IMG/VR virus record: IMGVR_UViG_3300046011_003582
Coordinates: 1-24,403 of that record
Source of the DNA: a virus
DNA length: 24,403 bases
Direction: 5' to 3' (one strand)
Part shown: positions 1 to 7,389 of the stretch, piece after piece
Position numbering within the stretch: position 1 is the first letter of the stretch
How the letters are laid out: each line of letters opens with the position of its first letter
Translations under genes and position numbers: made by a program
The notes under the pieces: model-generated
The model's database searches: none
Seen by the model: only the letters and a program-made list of their open reading frames with translations
Told to the model about the DNA's origin: nothing

Positions 1-138
1 GAGCTGGTCCTCGTCCTCGATGAATCCGTCCTGCGCGGCCTTGGCGATGCTGCGGAAGTTTGTTTCGAGCAGCGCCCGGAATTGCTCCGTCGCTGCGTTG
101 ATAATTGCTGTCTGCTTCGTGTCGTTGTCGTTGCTCAT
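1..138 (-). CDS. Hypothetical protein, N-terminal 46 residues (cut by window edge)
   Basis: The ATG at 138 opens a frame that runs without a stop through base 1, so the gene continues outside the window. The start overlaps the TGA of the upstream 73-aa gene as ATGA, the junction style used throughout this operon. The visible part is hydrophilic and acidic, beginning MSNDNDTKQT, with a likely helix (EQFRALLETNFRSIAKAAQ) followed by an acidic stretch. I do not recognise a family. Its place just downstream of RecT suggests a recombination or replication accessory, but that is context only. Confidence 0.7.
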   Translation of the reverse strand, partial: MSNDNDTKQTAIINAATEQFRALLETNFRSIAKAAQDGFIEDEDQL

Positions 139-356
139 GTGTTTTTGCTCCTGCGTGAGTTCCAGAAATGTGCCGCGCCTTTTTCGATGTCGCGTCGCCC
201 GATGAAGCGGCCGCGACTGTCCACCGCGATGCCCATTTTGTTTCGGCTGTAAGTCGTTTCGTCCACGACCTGGCGGCGCTTCGGTTTCGCGATCTCGACG
301 TGCACGTCTTTGCGGCGGGTCGGAATTCCTGCGGTCCTGACGCGTGGTTTAGTCAT
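135..356 (-). CDS. Small basic hypothetical protein, 73 aa
   Basis: The start codon overlaps the stop of the recT-like gene (TAATG), and its own stop overlaps the next start (ATGA), so it sits in a coupled operon. The protein is strongly basic (MTKPRVRTAG, RRKDVHVEIAKPKRRQ) and has no cysteine and no hydrophobic segment. Basic charge next to RecT would fit nucleic-acid binding, but I see no known motif. A plus-strand frame covers much of the same bases. The minus-strand reading is preferred because of the exact overlaps at both ends. Confidence 0.65.
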   Translation of the reverse strand: MTKPRVRTAGIPTRRKDVHVEIAKPKRRQVVDETTYSRNKMGIAVDSRGRFIGRRDIEKGAAHFWNSRRSKNT

Positions 357-997
357 TAGTTGTTGATTGCGTCGCTCAGTCCGCCCGCGAGCTTGTCGGC
401 CAGAGGAGTGACGTTGATTTCGCTGGGCATGTCCCGCGCTTCCTCGGCGGTTCGCAGTCCCTTAAGGATGTCGCCGAACTGATCTCTCAGAAGGAATCCG
501 CGTGCTCGGAATTTCATCATGCGTTTCGGGTAGTCGCTCCACGGCCCGGCCTTGCCCCAGAGCTTAGCGGCCTTCGCGTCGGCGCAGGTGAACGTCTCGC
601 TCGCTGCGTCGAATCCTTTGCGCTGCACCGTCACCATAAAGCCGTGGCTGTCCTTGCCTGGCTCGCCGACTTCGGTCTCCTTGTAGCTCACGAGCTGCCC
701 GCTGGATCTCACCAGCGAGAGCGCGGCGTCGCCGTAGATCGCCGGCCTGCCGTTGATGACGGCCATGTTTTGGAGCGCCGCCATCGGCGTGAGTCCGATC
801 TCGAGACCGAACTGAATCGCTATCATTACCGACTCCGGTTTTTCCATTCCTTTCGGTGCCCAGCCCGAGGCGACTACCGCGCGAGCGAAGCGGAAAGCCT
901 CGTCGATGCTCTGCAATTGCACGCCGTGTTGTCCGAACTGAATCGGTGCTTTCGTGGCGGTCTCTGCGACCGCGATCTCTGATTTTACGTTGTCCAT
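356..997 (-). CDS. recT: RecT-family single-strand annealing protein
   Basis: This is a 213-residue protein with the hallmarks of RecT-type annealing proteins. The family core is GLEIGLTPMAALQNM (residues 64-78) followed by INGRPAIYGDAALSLVRSSG (81-100). It continues with WSDYPKRMMKFRARGFLLRD (153-172), FGDILKGL and TAEEARD (174-189). Proteins of this family anneal complementary DNA strands and usually pair with a 5'-3' exonuclease, which is not in the window. The length is slightly below E. coli RecT. The acidic, alanine-rich N-terminus is variable in the family. The gene is not overlapped by its upstream neighbour and has no SD; its leader contains a CA repeat. It lies next to a protein with an SSB-like tail, so both probably act on single-stranded DNA during phage recombination or replication. 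Confidence 0.9.
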   Translation of the reverse strand: MDNVKSEIAVAETATKAPIQFGQHGVQLQSIDEAFRFARAVVASGWAPKGMEKPESVMIAIQFGLEIGLTPMAALQNMAVINGRPAIYGDAALSLVRSSGQLVSYKETEVGEPGKDSHGFMVTVQRKGFDAASETFTCADAKAAKLWGKAGPWSDYPKRMMKFRARGFLLRDQFGDILKGLRTAEEARDMPSEINVTPLADKLAGGLSDAINN

Positions 998-1009
998 GTT
1001 AGTGTATCG

Positions 1010-1020
1010 TGTGTGTGTTT
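1010..1020 (-). promoter_or_regulatory. CA-repeat leader of recT
   Basis: On the minus strand an AAACACACACA tract lies 12 nt upstream of the recT start, and the whole stretch down to the ATG is A/C-rich with no SD. Unstructured A/C-rich leaders can recruit ribosomes through protein S1; applying that here is inference. Related tracts precede the genes starting at 9817 and 13821. Confidence 0.35.
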
Positions 1021-1027
1021 CGTGTTG

Positions 1028-1062
1028 CCCGCCGGTCGTCGTTGGCCGGCGGGTTTCCTTTT
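1028..1062 (+). terminator. Strong hairpin with plus-strand T-tract
   Basis: Bases 1028-1038 pair with 1043-1053 (11 bp including two G-T wobbles, loop TCGT). On the plus strand the stem is followed directly by TTTCCTTTT, which is the layout of an intrinsic terminator for rightward transcription. On the minus strand the stem is followed by a CA-rich stretch with no T-run, so it would act only as a leader hairpin for recT. The rest of the 147-bp gap (998-1144) holds no convincing gene. Confidence 0.45.
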
Positions 1063-1144
1063 GGGAAATAGTTGCTGGCGTATTTTCGCACCGCCACCAG
1101 CGGCGTCGTAGGGTTGGGTTTATACTCGGAACCGCCGAGAAGTT

Positions 1145-1546
1145 TTAGAACGGCACGTTCTCGCCGTCGTCTGCCGGCTGCGTCGCCAGCACGATTGGAG
1201 CGCTCTTGCGCTGATGCCACAAGGTGCGGCACGCGTTTTTCAATAGCACGTCGGCCTCGCGCGGAGCGAACGGCGTGCCGTCTTTCTTGAGCTGCTCCGG
1301 GCGATCCGCGCCATACCAGAGCAGTTGTTTGTCGGTCAGCGAGCTAAGCGGCGTCCCGGTGTTCTTGCCGAAGTGGACCTGCACGTCGCCTGCGTTGAGT
1401 ATCTCGACCGCAGGCGGCGGAAGGCTGTTCGGCGTCGCGGTCGGTGCGGTGGGCGTGGCCGGCGATGCCGCCCGAGGCTTGGCTTCGAGAGCCGCGCGGA
1501 TGGCGCGCAGCTCGGTTAATAGTTCGAGGTGTTGTTCGGTGGTCAT
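1145..1546 (-). CDS. FGKxxG-motif protein with SSB-like acidic C-terminal tip
   Basis: This is a 133-residue protein. It has an N-terminal helix (MTTEQHLELLTELRAIRAAL), then a Pro/Ala/Thr-rich linker (24-46). A small globular part carries VHFGKNTGTPLSSLTDKQLLWY (57-78), which resembles the FGKYKG-type motif of DUF3820-like proteins. The last residues, ADDGENVPF, form an acidic tail ending in Pro-Phe like the protein-docking tip of bacterial SSB. A globular part, flexible linker and acidic PF end fit a single-strand DNA binding or SSB-mimic role beside RecT. I cannot see an OB fold with certainty. The start is chosen by the ATGA overlap with the upstream stop; a longer in-frame extension would run deep into that neighbour. 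Confidence 0.75.
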   Translation of the reverse strand: MTTEQHLELLTELRAIRAALEAKPRAASPATPTAPTATPNSLPPPAVEILNAGDVQVHFGKNTGTPLSSLTDKQLLWYGADRPEQLKKDGTPFAPREADVLLKNACRTLWHQRKSAPIVLATQPADDGENVPF

Positions 1547-2103
1547 GGATTGGTTTCGTTTTTCATCGCGAGGTCGATGGCGTCGCGGATCGGAAAGCAC
1601 CGGCTGTAATCGCAGTTGAGAGCGTGGGCAACTAGCGCAGTGCCCATGTGCAGACCAAGGTAATCCAGCCGCGCGCGCTCGGTGATTAGTTCGGCCTCGG
1701 CCCGTTCGGCGCGAGCGCGGTCCTTGGTCGCCTGCTGCCAAATCGTGCCGTTCGGGTCGCGCAGCTCGCAGCCGTAGGAGCGATTGTCGTCTTTGATTTG
1801 TTTCTTCCACCGCTCCACCTCGGCGCGGAGGCGGTCGCGCTCGGCCGCAAGCGCGGTGAGTTCGGCCTCAAGGTTTTGGCAGTAGTGAATCCGGTGCTGC
1901 TGGCCCTTCACGAACTTGTGAACGATTTCGGGCGTGCCGCCCCAGCCTTTGAGCACGGACCAGTCGGCAAGTTTGCGTTCAAGTTTTTCAATCTCGCGCG
2001 ATGCCCACCACTCCCGTTCATTTTTTGGCACTCTACTGTCCATGATCTGCTGGCGTAGATCGCCAGCGGGTGTGGCTTGGCATGGTTGGTCGGGTGGGTT
2101 CAT
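1543..2103 (-). CDS. Coiled-coil phage protein of unknown function, 186 aa
   Basis: The protein begins with a Pro-rich stretch. It then has charged helices with coiled-coil character at about 76-105 (LEAELTALAAERDRLRAEVE) and 125-146. The C-terminal part reads RLDYLGLH...FPIRDAIDLAM (145-180), a pattern common at the end of many small phage early proteins (RLDWL...IR.AID). There is no signal peptide or membrane segment. The start at 2103 is set by the ATGA overlap with the endolysin stop. An in-frame upstream extension to 2214 is rejected because it would lie inside the endolysin gene. Function unknown. A spanin role is unlikely without a membrane anchor. Confidence 0.75.
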   Translation of the reverse strand: MNPPDQPCQATPAGDLRQQIMDSRVPKNEREWWASREIEKLERKLADWSVLKGWGGTPEIVHKFVKGQQHRIHYCQNLEAELTALAAERDRLRAEVERWKKQIKDDNRSYGCELRDPNGTIWQQATKDRARAERAEAELITERARLDYLGLHMGTALVAHALNCDYSRCFPIRDAIDLAMKNETNP

Positions 2104-2480
2104 TTTGTGAGCGCCTTGACGCGCGCGCCGTAGCCTTTGGTTGCCGGCTTGAGATGACCTCTCGGTCCGCCGTTGTGCACGCGAGCGAGCGTCTCGACAT
2201 CGCCCGCCTTCCACGCCGCGGGCGCGTAGCGCTCGAGGTATGCGGTCGCGACGCGCTTGGAGTAGTCGAGATCGGCCACTCGGCTGTAATCGCCGGCTAC
2301 GCGTGAATCCGCGTGATATGCGCGGTGAATCTGGAGCGGTCCCAGCGCCTTCCCGCCGTCGCCGAGGATTGGCCCAGTGCGGCCGGATGTCTCAACGAGA
2401 TGGATCGCCCGCCAGAACGAGGCGGGTGGCGCCGCGTGCGCGGTAGCCGCGAGCGCGAGGAAGAGGAGCGTGGATTTCAT
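2100..2480 (-). CDS. Secreted lysozyme/transglycosylase-like endolysin
   Basis: The 126-residue protein starts with a clear Sec-type signal peptide (MKSTLLFLALAATAHA, likely cut before APP). The mature part has the layout of a small lysozyme/SLT-like muramidase. It contains FWRAIHLVETSG with the candidate catalytic Glu30, then GGKALGPLQI (42-51). The C-terminal LARVHNGGPRG (98-108) resembles the A..HNGGP motif of that superfamily. It probably cleaves peptidoglycan glycan strands in the periplasm, and export by signal peptide would make it at least partly holin-independent. The start is fixed by the ATGA overlap with the 54-aa gene upstream. The holin-like genes lie about 14 kb away. Confidence 0.8.
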   Translation of the reverse strand: MKSTLLFLALAATAHAAPPASFWRAIHLVETSGRTGPILGDGGKALGPLQIHRAYHADSRVAGDYSRVADLDYSKRVATAYLERYAPAAWKAGDVETLARVHNGGPRGHLKPATKGYGARVKALTK

Positions 2481-2641
2481 TTCGTGAGTTTTGCCGCGTT
2501 GCGCTTCGCCGCTGCAATCTGCTTCGCCGTGCAGCCCGCGCCGATGGATTCGGCGAGAGCGATTGCGCGGTCGGCGCGCTGTTGGTCTGGCGCGGTCAGC
2601 GCGAGGACCAGAGCTTGGGTGAGTGCGGATTGGGATGTCAT
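2477..2641 (-). CDS. Small Ala-rich helical protein, 54 aa
   Basis: An ATG at 2641, preceded by AAGGA about 12 nt upstream, opens a 54-codon frame whose TGA overlaps the endolysin ATG. An in-frame stop just upstream excludes a longer protein. It is alanine-rich and almost wholly helical (QALVLALTAPDQQRADRAIALAESI), with CTAKQIAAAKRNAAK at the end. No membrane segment is evident and no family is recognised. It is the first gene of the leftmost operon, so it would be the first product made from the 2642-2807 regulatory region. Confidence 0.65.
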   Translation of the reverse strand: MTSQSALTQALVLALTAPDQQRADRAIALAESIGAGCTAKQIAAAKRNAAKLTK

Positions 2642-2807
2642 GGTCGATTGCGTCCTTGGCGTTAATTCGCGTCGGCTGGCATGAGCAAACCCTACACATC
2701 CGCCCGACGATGTGAAGTCAAATGTGCGCGAAGTATCGCACGCAATCCGTGCGCGTTGATAGTCAACGGCTTACGTCTGAAGAAAAAACAGACTCAGCGC
2801 GGAATCA
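2642..2807 (-). promoter_or_regulatory. Intergenic region with TTGACT hexamers and GTGCG half-sites
   Basis: This is the largest gap without a gene in the window, placed where the tail operon ends and the lysis/recombination operon begins. Two TTGACT hexamers (minus strand, 2766-2761 and 2721-2716) resemble sigma70 -35 boxes, but no good -10 lies 16-18 bp away. TGCGATACT could serve as an extended -10. Three alternating half-sites, GTGCG at 2724, CGCAC at 2737 and GTGCG at 2749, form two overlapping inverted repeats suggestive of an operator. A promoter here is expected from context, but its exact elements are not proven. Confidence 0.35.
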
Positions 2808-3134
2808 CTACGCGTCCACGGCGTCGGCGAAGACGTTTGATCCGGCGTCGCACGAGACCGGCTCGGCCTTCGCCGCTGCGTAAAGCTGCGCAATCGCCGC
2901 GTGCTCGCTCAGCACCGCGTTGCCGAGGTAGAAGTCGAACTTCGCACCGTCGAGGCGGAGCTTGGCGATGAACGGAGTCAGCGCGTGCTTGCCTGACTGC
3001 GCGGCCTGCGCATCGAGGTAGAGCGCAAACAACGCGACGGCCTCGCGCGTCGAACGATCCCAGCGGTAGGTAATCAGCCGCGTGTAATTTCCTGAGACTC
3101 CGCTGGCGAGGGTGATGGTTTTTTGAAAGGCCAT
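2808..3134 (-). CDS. Conserved-looking small protein after the J-like gene, 108 aa
   Basis: The gene starts 4 nt after the stop of the tail-tip gene and is the last of the structural operon. The protein begins MAFQKTITLASGVSGNYTRL, a beta-strand pattern, then has a long helix-prone segment (EAVALFALYLDAQAAQ). It ends with an Ala-rich part (AAIAQLYAAAKAEP). It has no signal peptide or TM segment. Small proteins at this place in siphoviruses are often tail-tip accessories or chaperones, but no family is recognised, so the role is positional inference. There is no SD; translation may depend on termination of the large upstream gene. Confidence 0.7.
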   Translation of the reverse strand: MAFQKTITLASGVSGNYTRLITYRWDRSTREAVALFALYLDAQAAQSGKHALTPFIAKLRLDGAKFDFYLGNAVLSEHAAIAQLYAAAKAEPVSCDAGSNVFADAVDA

Positions 3135-3138
3135 AAAG

Positions 3139-6100
3139 TTAGGTGAAGTCGGTAAACTCGACGCTAAAACGGTAATTGCCTGCGCCGATGTTTGAGCCGT
3201 CGATTGTCGAGACGCGGATGACTGCGGTCACGCTGCTGTTGCCGGCTGCGTCGAAATCGTAAGCGGCCGAGATGTTTCCGTCCGATGCGCACTGCGCGAT
3301 CCCGATGTCAGGCTTCGCGCTGAATCCGCGATTCGTCAGCGATGTTTCAAAAGTTTCCGACGCCGCACCGCCGGCCAAAGTGGCAACGACCGACTCGGAG
3401 AAAATCACGTTGATCTGCCGAGTGCTCGCGCCGCCACCGGTCTTGATGCCGGTCGTGCTTACGTCGTCCGTGTTGAATTGCGAGACCGTTCCGAGCGGTC
3501 GCTTGATCAGCGACGAGTCAGCCTGCACGCTGCCGAGGGAAGTCCAATTTGAGGCGATGCCGCTGCGAGAGATAACGCGAGCAAATCCGAATCCGGCAGT
3601 CATTCCCGTGACGTCGTAAAAAGCCACTCGCACGCTGCCATTCGCCGGCATGGCTTGGTCAAAAAGACTGTTGTTCCCGTCTGCATACCACGCCGCACCA
3701 TCTGTCGGATCATTTGTAACCGCGACCTTCGACTGCACTCGCGCAATGTCTGTGCTCGCTGAGGCAGTGATCGTCATGCCAACCGCAAACATCGGAATTT
3801 TCCCTTGCGAAACTGGCGGTGCAAATTGCCCGTCGATAAATGAAGCCGTCGGTGCCGTCGGCAGGATCGTGTTGCTCGGCGCTGTCAGACTGAGCAGCGG
3901 CGACACAAGCGACAACGCACCCGAGAAAGAAATGCCGCGTGCGCCGAATTCGTAAGCCTCGCCGACGGTTAAATCGTCAATCGTGACGGCGTAGGAGACT
4001 GACGAGTTGATCTGATTGCCGATGATGAAATCGCTCGCGCCCGTGCGCCGGTAGAGGATATCGAGCGCAACGGCCTTGGTCGGCAACGGTGGCGCTGTCA
4101 GCGACACTCGCGCAAAGCTCGTGCCGTCCGTGGAAGGATAGACCGTCGTGCTGACCAGCGTCGGAGCGTTTGGCTGATCCGGCGCGCTCGGGTCGATTGG
4201 CCCGGCCGTGATGACCGACGGCGTGGCCTGCACGTAGCTGGTAAATCCGCTGACGTTCTCGACTGAGTCGTAGGCGGTCAGCCAATAGTAATACGTCGTT
4301 CCGATGTTTACGTCCGTGTCCACGAACCGCGACGCGCGAACCTCGGCGATCTTGTCCGTGTTCGCATTGGCCGGCGTGACTGCCGAAGTGTTCCGATAAA
4401 TGCCGTATTCCGAAAAGTCCGGCTCAATGTTGTCGTTCCAATCGAGCGAGACGGCCTTGCCGGTCCCGATGGCAGCGCTCAGTCCGGTCGGAATCGCCGG
4501 TGCGGTCGTGTCTTTTGCGACGGTGATTGAGCCGCTGAGATAGCTTGTCGAAATCCCGAAGAAGCTCTCACCGTAAATGCGGACGTTGTAGTTCGTGCCA
4601 ATCGTAATGTCGGACGAGATGAAGTCCTCGGTCTGCGCGCCCTCGACCGTGTTCCACGTCAGGTAGGTCGTGCTTGCGGCCGGCTTGTATTCGATGACGA
4701 CCGAGCCACCGCTCTGGATGAACTCCGCAGCCGGTGGAGTCCAGCCGACGCGAATCCGTGGCAAGATCGTGCCATCGGCCTGCACGAGCTGCGTCGTGCC
4801 GTCTGCCGTCAGCGAAAGGTTGGTCGGCGCGCCGAGCGTGAACGGGTCGGGCAGCGTCGTGTTCGGCGAGTCCTCGACAAAGATTTCCTCGTCAACGTCC
4901 CACGAATAAACCGACGAAGCGGTCTCCCGCAGCGTCATGTCGATAAACACCTGCGGAGGCGTGCCGTCGCTCGCGAAATTCCACTCCATGACCTCGAAGA
5001 CCTTCGACGACCAGCCGAGCTTTTCGTTGGTAATCATGACCGTGTCACCGGCCCGAACCTGCATCGCCTCAAGACGGAAGCGTGCCGAGAACGTGATTTC
5101 CTCGCGAGCGCGGCGAAGCTCCAGCACGGCGAGCCGTTGAGCGCAGCTCGGCGAAGTCGTGAACGGCAGAACCACGTCGCGGAAAAAGACGTTGCCGTTG
5201 TCCTGCGTGACGTAGGTTGGCGAGCTAATCGTCGGGAAGTCGGTCACCTGCCAGTTGTTCGTCTCGCTCACGTAAACGCCTTTGACCGAGTTCACCCGGT
5301 CCCGCGCGCTCGTCCGCGTCTGCACGTTGAGCGGTCCCACGAAATGCTTCTCGGTCAGGGTCACGGTCGGAATCCGGTAGGCTGAAGCGTAGGGCACGAT
5401 GCGTCCGCCCGTGTAGGCGATCAGGCCACCCATTGCCGAGAGCAGCTTGCCGATGTTCTCGTCTGGGCTGGCGCTCGTCACGATCACGCCGTTCGCCTCG
5501 TAGCGGTTCTCGTTGACGACGGGCGAGACGGGCAGGATTTGAACCTGTTCTTCGCAGATGGTGGCGGCGACGCCAAAAGCGGTATCGTCAACCTCGGCTG
5601 CGGTCATGCCCATGCCCAGCGACGTGTCGGTCAGGTAGTCGCGAAGGCAGAGCGCGGCGTTGGCTGAGTAGGCGGTGTTTCCCGTGCGCGGATCGAGCAC
5701 CTTCTTGCCGCGAATGACGGCGCTGATGTTTGGGATTCCGCTCGGATATTTCTCGGCGTCCCACGTGAGACGCACGTAAAGGTAGGCGATGCCGCGCAGG
5801 CGATGGTTCTCCGTCCATTTTCCATCGGTCAGGCTCGCGGTGTCGTCTTCCAAGTCTTCATCGACCGTCTGATAAGTCTCGCCGAGATGCTTGTTGATGC
5901 GCGCGACGCCTGCGTAAAAACCGGTCGGCTCATTTGTGAAGACTGGATCGAGCGGCACCAGCTCGTCGTTGAAATAGATTTCGTCGATGGCTTGGATCTC
6001 GTGGCCGGCGAGCGTGACGACGATGTGCAGGAACTGATTCTTGTCTCCCGTCGTGCTGAGATAAACGATTGTCCCGCTGACCCGGCATTTTCCGTAAACC

Positions 6101-6333
6101 ATCGACCGCGCCGAGATGGGATTGCGGACCATTTGAGACCGGTCCGTCATCGAAGAGTCCGAGAAGCTCGGCATCTTCGGCGCGAGCAGTTTCGACGCGG
6201 CCATCGAAGCAGCGGTAACGACGATAAAGGTCGTGATTGACGTAGCGACAGCAAGACCACCGGCGCTTAGCACGATGGTGGTCCCGGTGATTTCGGCAGC
6301 TGTCGCGAGGATCCAAATTGTGAGTGCTTCCAT
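3139..6333 (-). CDS. J: Tail tip / host-specificity protein, lambda gpJ-like, with FN3 domains
   Basis: A 1064-residue protein in the lambda J position after the K-like peptidase. The N-terminus (5-48) is hydrophobic and Gly/Ala-rich, as in many J-like hubs. Residues ~65-490 form the tail-tip core, with RNPISARSMVYGKCRVSGTI (70-89), the DEIYFNDELVP segment and LRETASSVYSWD (468-479). Fibronectin-III-like repeats follow: ~500-605 (APTNLSLTADG), ~610-705 (APAIPTGLSAAIG, SLDWNDN, YYYWLTAYDSVENVS) and probably ~718-820. The C-terminal 240 residues are Ser/Thr/Gly-rich and likely contact the host. The start at 6333 follows the TAA of the previous gene by one base and has a GGAAAG SD. A longer frame to 6375 is rejected. 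Confidence 0.88.
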   Translation of the reverse strand: MEALTIWILATAAEITGTTIVLSAGGLAVATSITTFIVVTAASMAASKLLAPKMPSFSDSSMTDRSQMVRNPISARSMVYGKCRVSGTIVYLSTTGDKNQFLHIVVTLAGHEIQAIDEIYFNDELVPLDPVFTNEPTGFYAGVARINKHLGETYQTVDEDLEDDTASLTDGKWTENHRLRGIAYLYVRLTWDAEKYPSGIPNISAVIRGKKVLDPRTGNTAYSANAALCLRDYLTDTSLGMGMTAAEVDDTAFGVAATICEEQVQILPVSPVVNENRYEANGVIVTSASPDENIGKLLSAMGGLIAYTGGRIVPYASAYRIPTVTLTEKHFVGPLNVQTRTSARDRVNSVKGVYVSETNNWQVTDFPTISSPTYVTQDNGNVFFRDVVLPFTTSPSCAQRLAVLELRRAREEITFSARFRLEAMQVRAGDTVMITNEKLGWSSKVFEVMEWNFASDGTPPQVFIDMTLRETASSVYSWDVDEEIFVEDSPNTTLPDPFTLGAPTNLSLTADGTTQLVQADGTILPRIRVGWTPPAAEFIQSGGSVVIEYKPAASTTYLTWNTVEGAQTEDFISSDITIGTNYNVRIYGESFFGISTSYLSGSITVAKDTTAPAIPTGLSAAIGTGKAVSLDWNDNIEPDFSEYGIYRNTSAVTPANANTDKIAEVRASRFVDTDVNIGTTYYYWLTAYDSVENVSGFTSYVQATPSVITAGPIDPSAPDQPNAPTLVSTTVYPSTDGTSFARVSLTAPPLPTKAVALDILYRRTGASDFIIGNQINSSVSYAVTIDDLTVGEAYEFGARGISFSGALSLVSPLLSLTAPSNTILPTAPTASFIDGQFAPPVSQGKIPMFAVGMTITASASTDIARVQSKVAVTNDPTDGAAWYADGNNSLFDQAMPANGSVRVAFYDVTGMTAGFGFARVISRSGIASNWTSLGSVQADSSLIKRPLGTVSQFNTDDVSTTGIKTGGGASTRQINVIFSESVVATLAGGAASETFETSLTNRGFSAKPDIGIAQCASDGNISAAYDFDAAGNSSVTAVIRVSTIDGSNIGAGNYRFSVEFTDFT

Positions 6334-6334
6334 T

Positions 6335-6739
6335 TTAGACTTTCCAAGATTTCTCTGCGTTCGCAATCGAGCCAAACGCTAAGCCGTTTTTAGTGACGAA
6401 AGCCGTGGTCACGCCGAGGCAAATGCCGAGCGTCATTCCTCGTCCGGCTTCTTGCGCGACTATGTCACCGCGCCCGGCCAACTGCGGCGCGACTCGTTGC
6501 AGCCCTAGCGCGTCCACCAAAGCCTCGACGCCGCCCGCCTCATTGAGAAATCGCCGAGCGTTGATGGGTGTGGAGTATCGACCGCGCCACGCCTTCGCGT
6601 AATCCTCGCCGGTGCAGAGCTGGACCCAATCGGCCGCGAAGATGCAGCAATCGTTTACGCCCCACGCGAAAGGCTGCTCGCGCCGTTGCTCAATAAATTG
6701 CGCGAGAAGGTTTGGCCAGTTGTCGCGGCGTGCTGGCAT
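6335..6739 (-). CDS. NlpC/P60-like tail peptidase (DUF6950-type), lambda gpK-like
   Basis: A 134-residue protein with the pattern NWPNLLAQFIEQRR, then PFAWGVNDCCIF (23-34), where Cys31 matches the nucleophile position of NlpC/P60-like folds. It continues with TGEDYAKAWRGRY, then RGDIVAQ, and a short C-terminus ending AEKSWKV. This combination resembles the DUF6950 phage family, which takes the lambda K place between L and J. The histidine typical of NlpC/P60 after GDIV is not seen, so hydrolase activity is uncertain. The start at 6739 lies 2 nt after the upstream stop. The in-frame ATG at 6814 would overlap the upstream gene and is rejected. Confidence 0.75.
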   Translation of the reverse strand: MPARRDNWPNLLAQFIEQRREQPFAWGVNDCCIFAADWVQLCTGEDYAKAWRGRYSTPINARRFLNEAGGVEALVDALGLQRVAPQLAGRGDIVAQEAGRGMTLGICLGVTTAFVTKNGLAFGSIANAEKSWKV

Positions 6740-6741
6740 GG

Positions 6742-7389
6742 TCACATGTAGGACGTGACCTCGGTCTCGCCGCCGCCCTCGTTGACCGGTGCCGCGAGCT
6801 TTGCGTTGCCCCAATAGATTTGTTTTTCTTGAATCGCGTTTACGAATTCCAAGCCAAGATCGCCGGGCGTGCCGGAGCCGGGTGGATAAAGGTTCTGCTG
6901 TTCTTCGTGGGTGTAGCGCACTTCACGCGGCCGGCGAAAATCCACGAGCTTGTTCTCCGCACTCAAACCTATGGTTGAAGTCCGCCCGTCGTCATTGATC
7001 GCCATGACGTCCATCCGACCGGCGAAGATAGTAATGGGAGATGCCACCAGCACACCGCTGGCGTCGAGCGCACCAAATAACACGGAGCAAGCTTTGCCTT
7101 GGTAGTTCTCGGTGAGCGCGACCGCAATCAGAGCACTCGGCACACCCGAGAGCTGAAAGTTAATTCCGCGCGCCGAGAGGTCAGTCGTCTCTTCGACCGG
7201 CGAGATTGTCCCCAGCGTGCCGCTTCCAAGGTAGGTCACTCCGCCGACGGTGATCGTGCCGTAACCGCTCCAAAGGCGAACCGGCGTCGAGAACGAGAAC
7301 GACGCGAGCAAGATCGGCGAGAGCTGCGATGCGCTGACCTCGGTGACCATGTTGGCCGAGAGCGACCGGCCTGCGGTGGTGATGCTCAT
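6742..7389 (-). CDS. Minor tail / tail-hub protein, lambda gpL-like position
   Basis: A 215-residue protein starting at 7389 in an ATGA overlap with the upstream gene. The first half is beta-rich (RLWSGYGTITVGGVTYLGSG, TDLSARGINFQLSGVPSALI). The second half has IFAGRMDVMAINDDGRT, LSAENKLVD, RPREVRYTHEEQQ (153-165) and GDLGLEFV (176-183). That signature recurs in siphovirus tail proteins encoded just before the NlpC/P60 peptidase, comparable in place to lambda L or the DUF2163 hub of gene transfer agents. It probably forms part of the ring joining the tail tube to the J-like tip. The same frame stays open to 7830 but that extension lies inside the upstream gene. Confidence 0.72.
   Translation of the reverse strand: MSITTAGRSLSANMVTEVSASQLSPILLASFSFSTPVRLWSGYGTITVGGVTYLGSGTLGTISPVEETTDLSARGINFQLSGVPSALIAVALTENYQGKACSVLFGALDASGVLVASPITIFAGRMDVMAINDDGRTSTIGLSAENKLVDFRRPREVRYTHEEQQNLYPPGSGTPGDLGLEFVNAIQEKQIYWGNAKLAAPVNEGGGETEVTSYM

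Noticed and set aside
999-1232. 77-codon minus-strand frame upstream of recT
   Set aside because: It overlaps the end of the FGKxxG gene, spans the strong hairpin and shows no motif or coupled start.
2770-2800. Possible terminator (GTCTG...CAGAC with T-run) after the 108-aa gene
   Set aside because: Only a 5-bp stem and the T-run lies in the loop, not after the stem.
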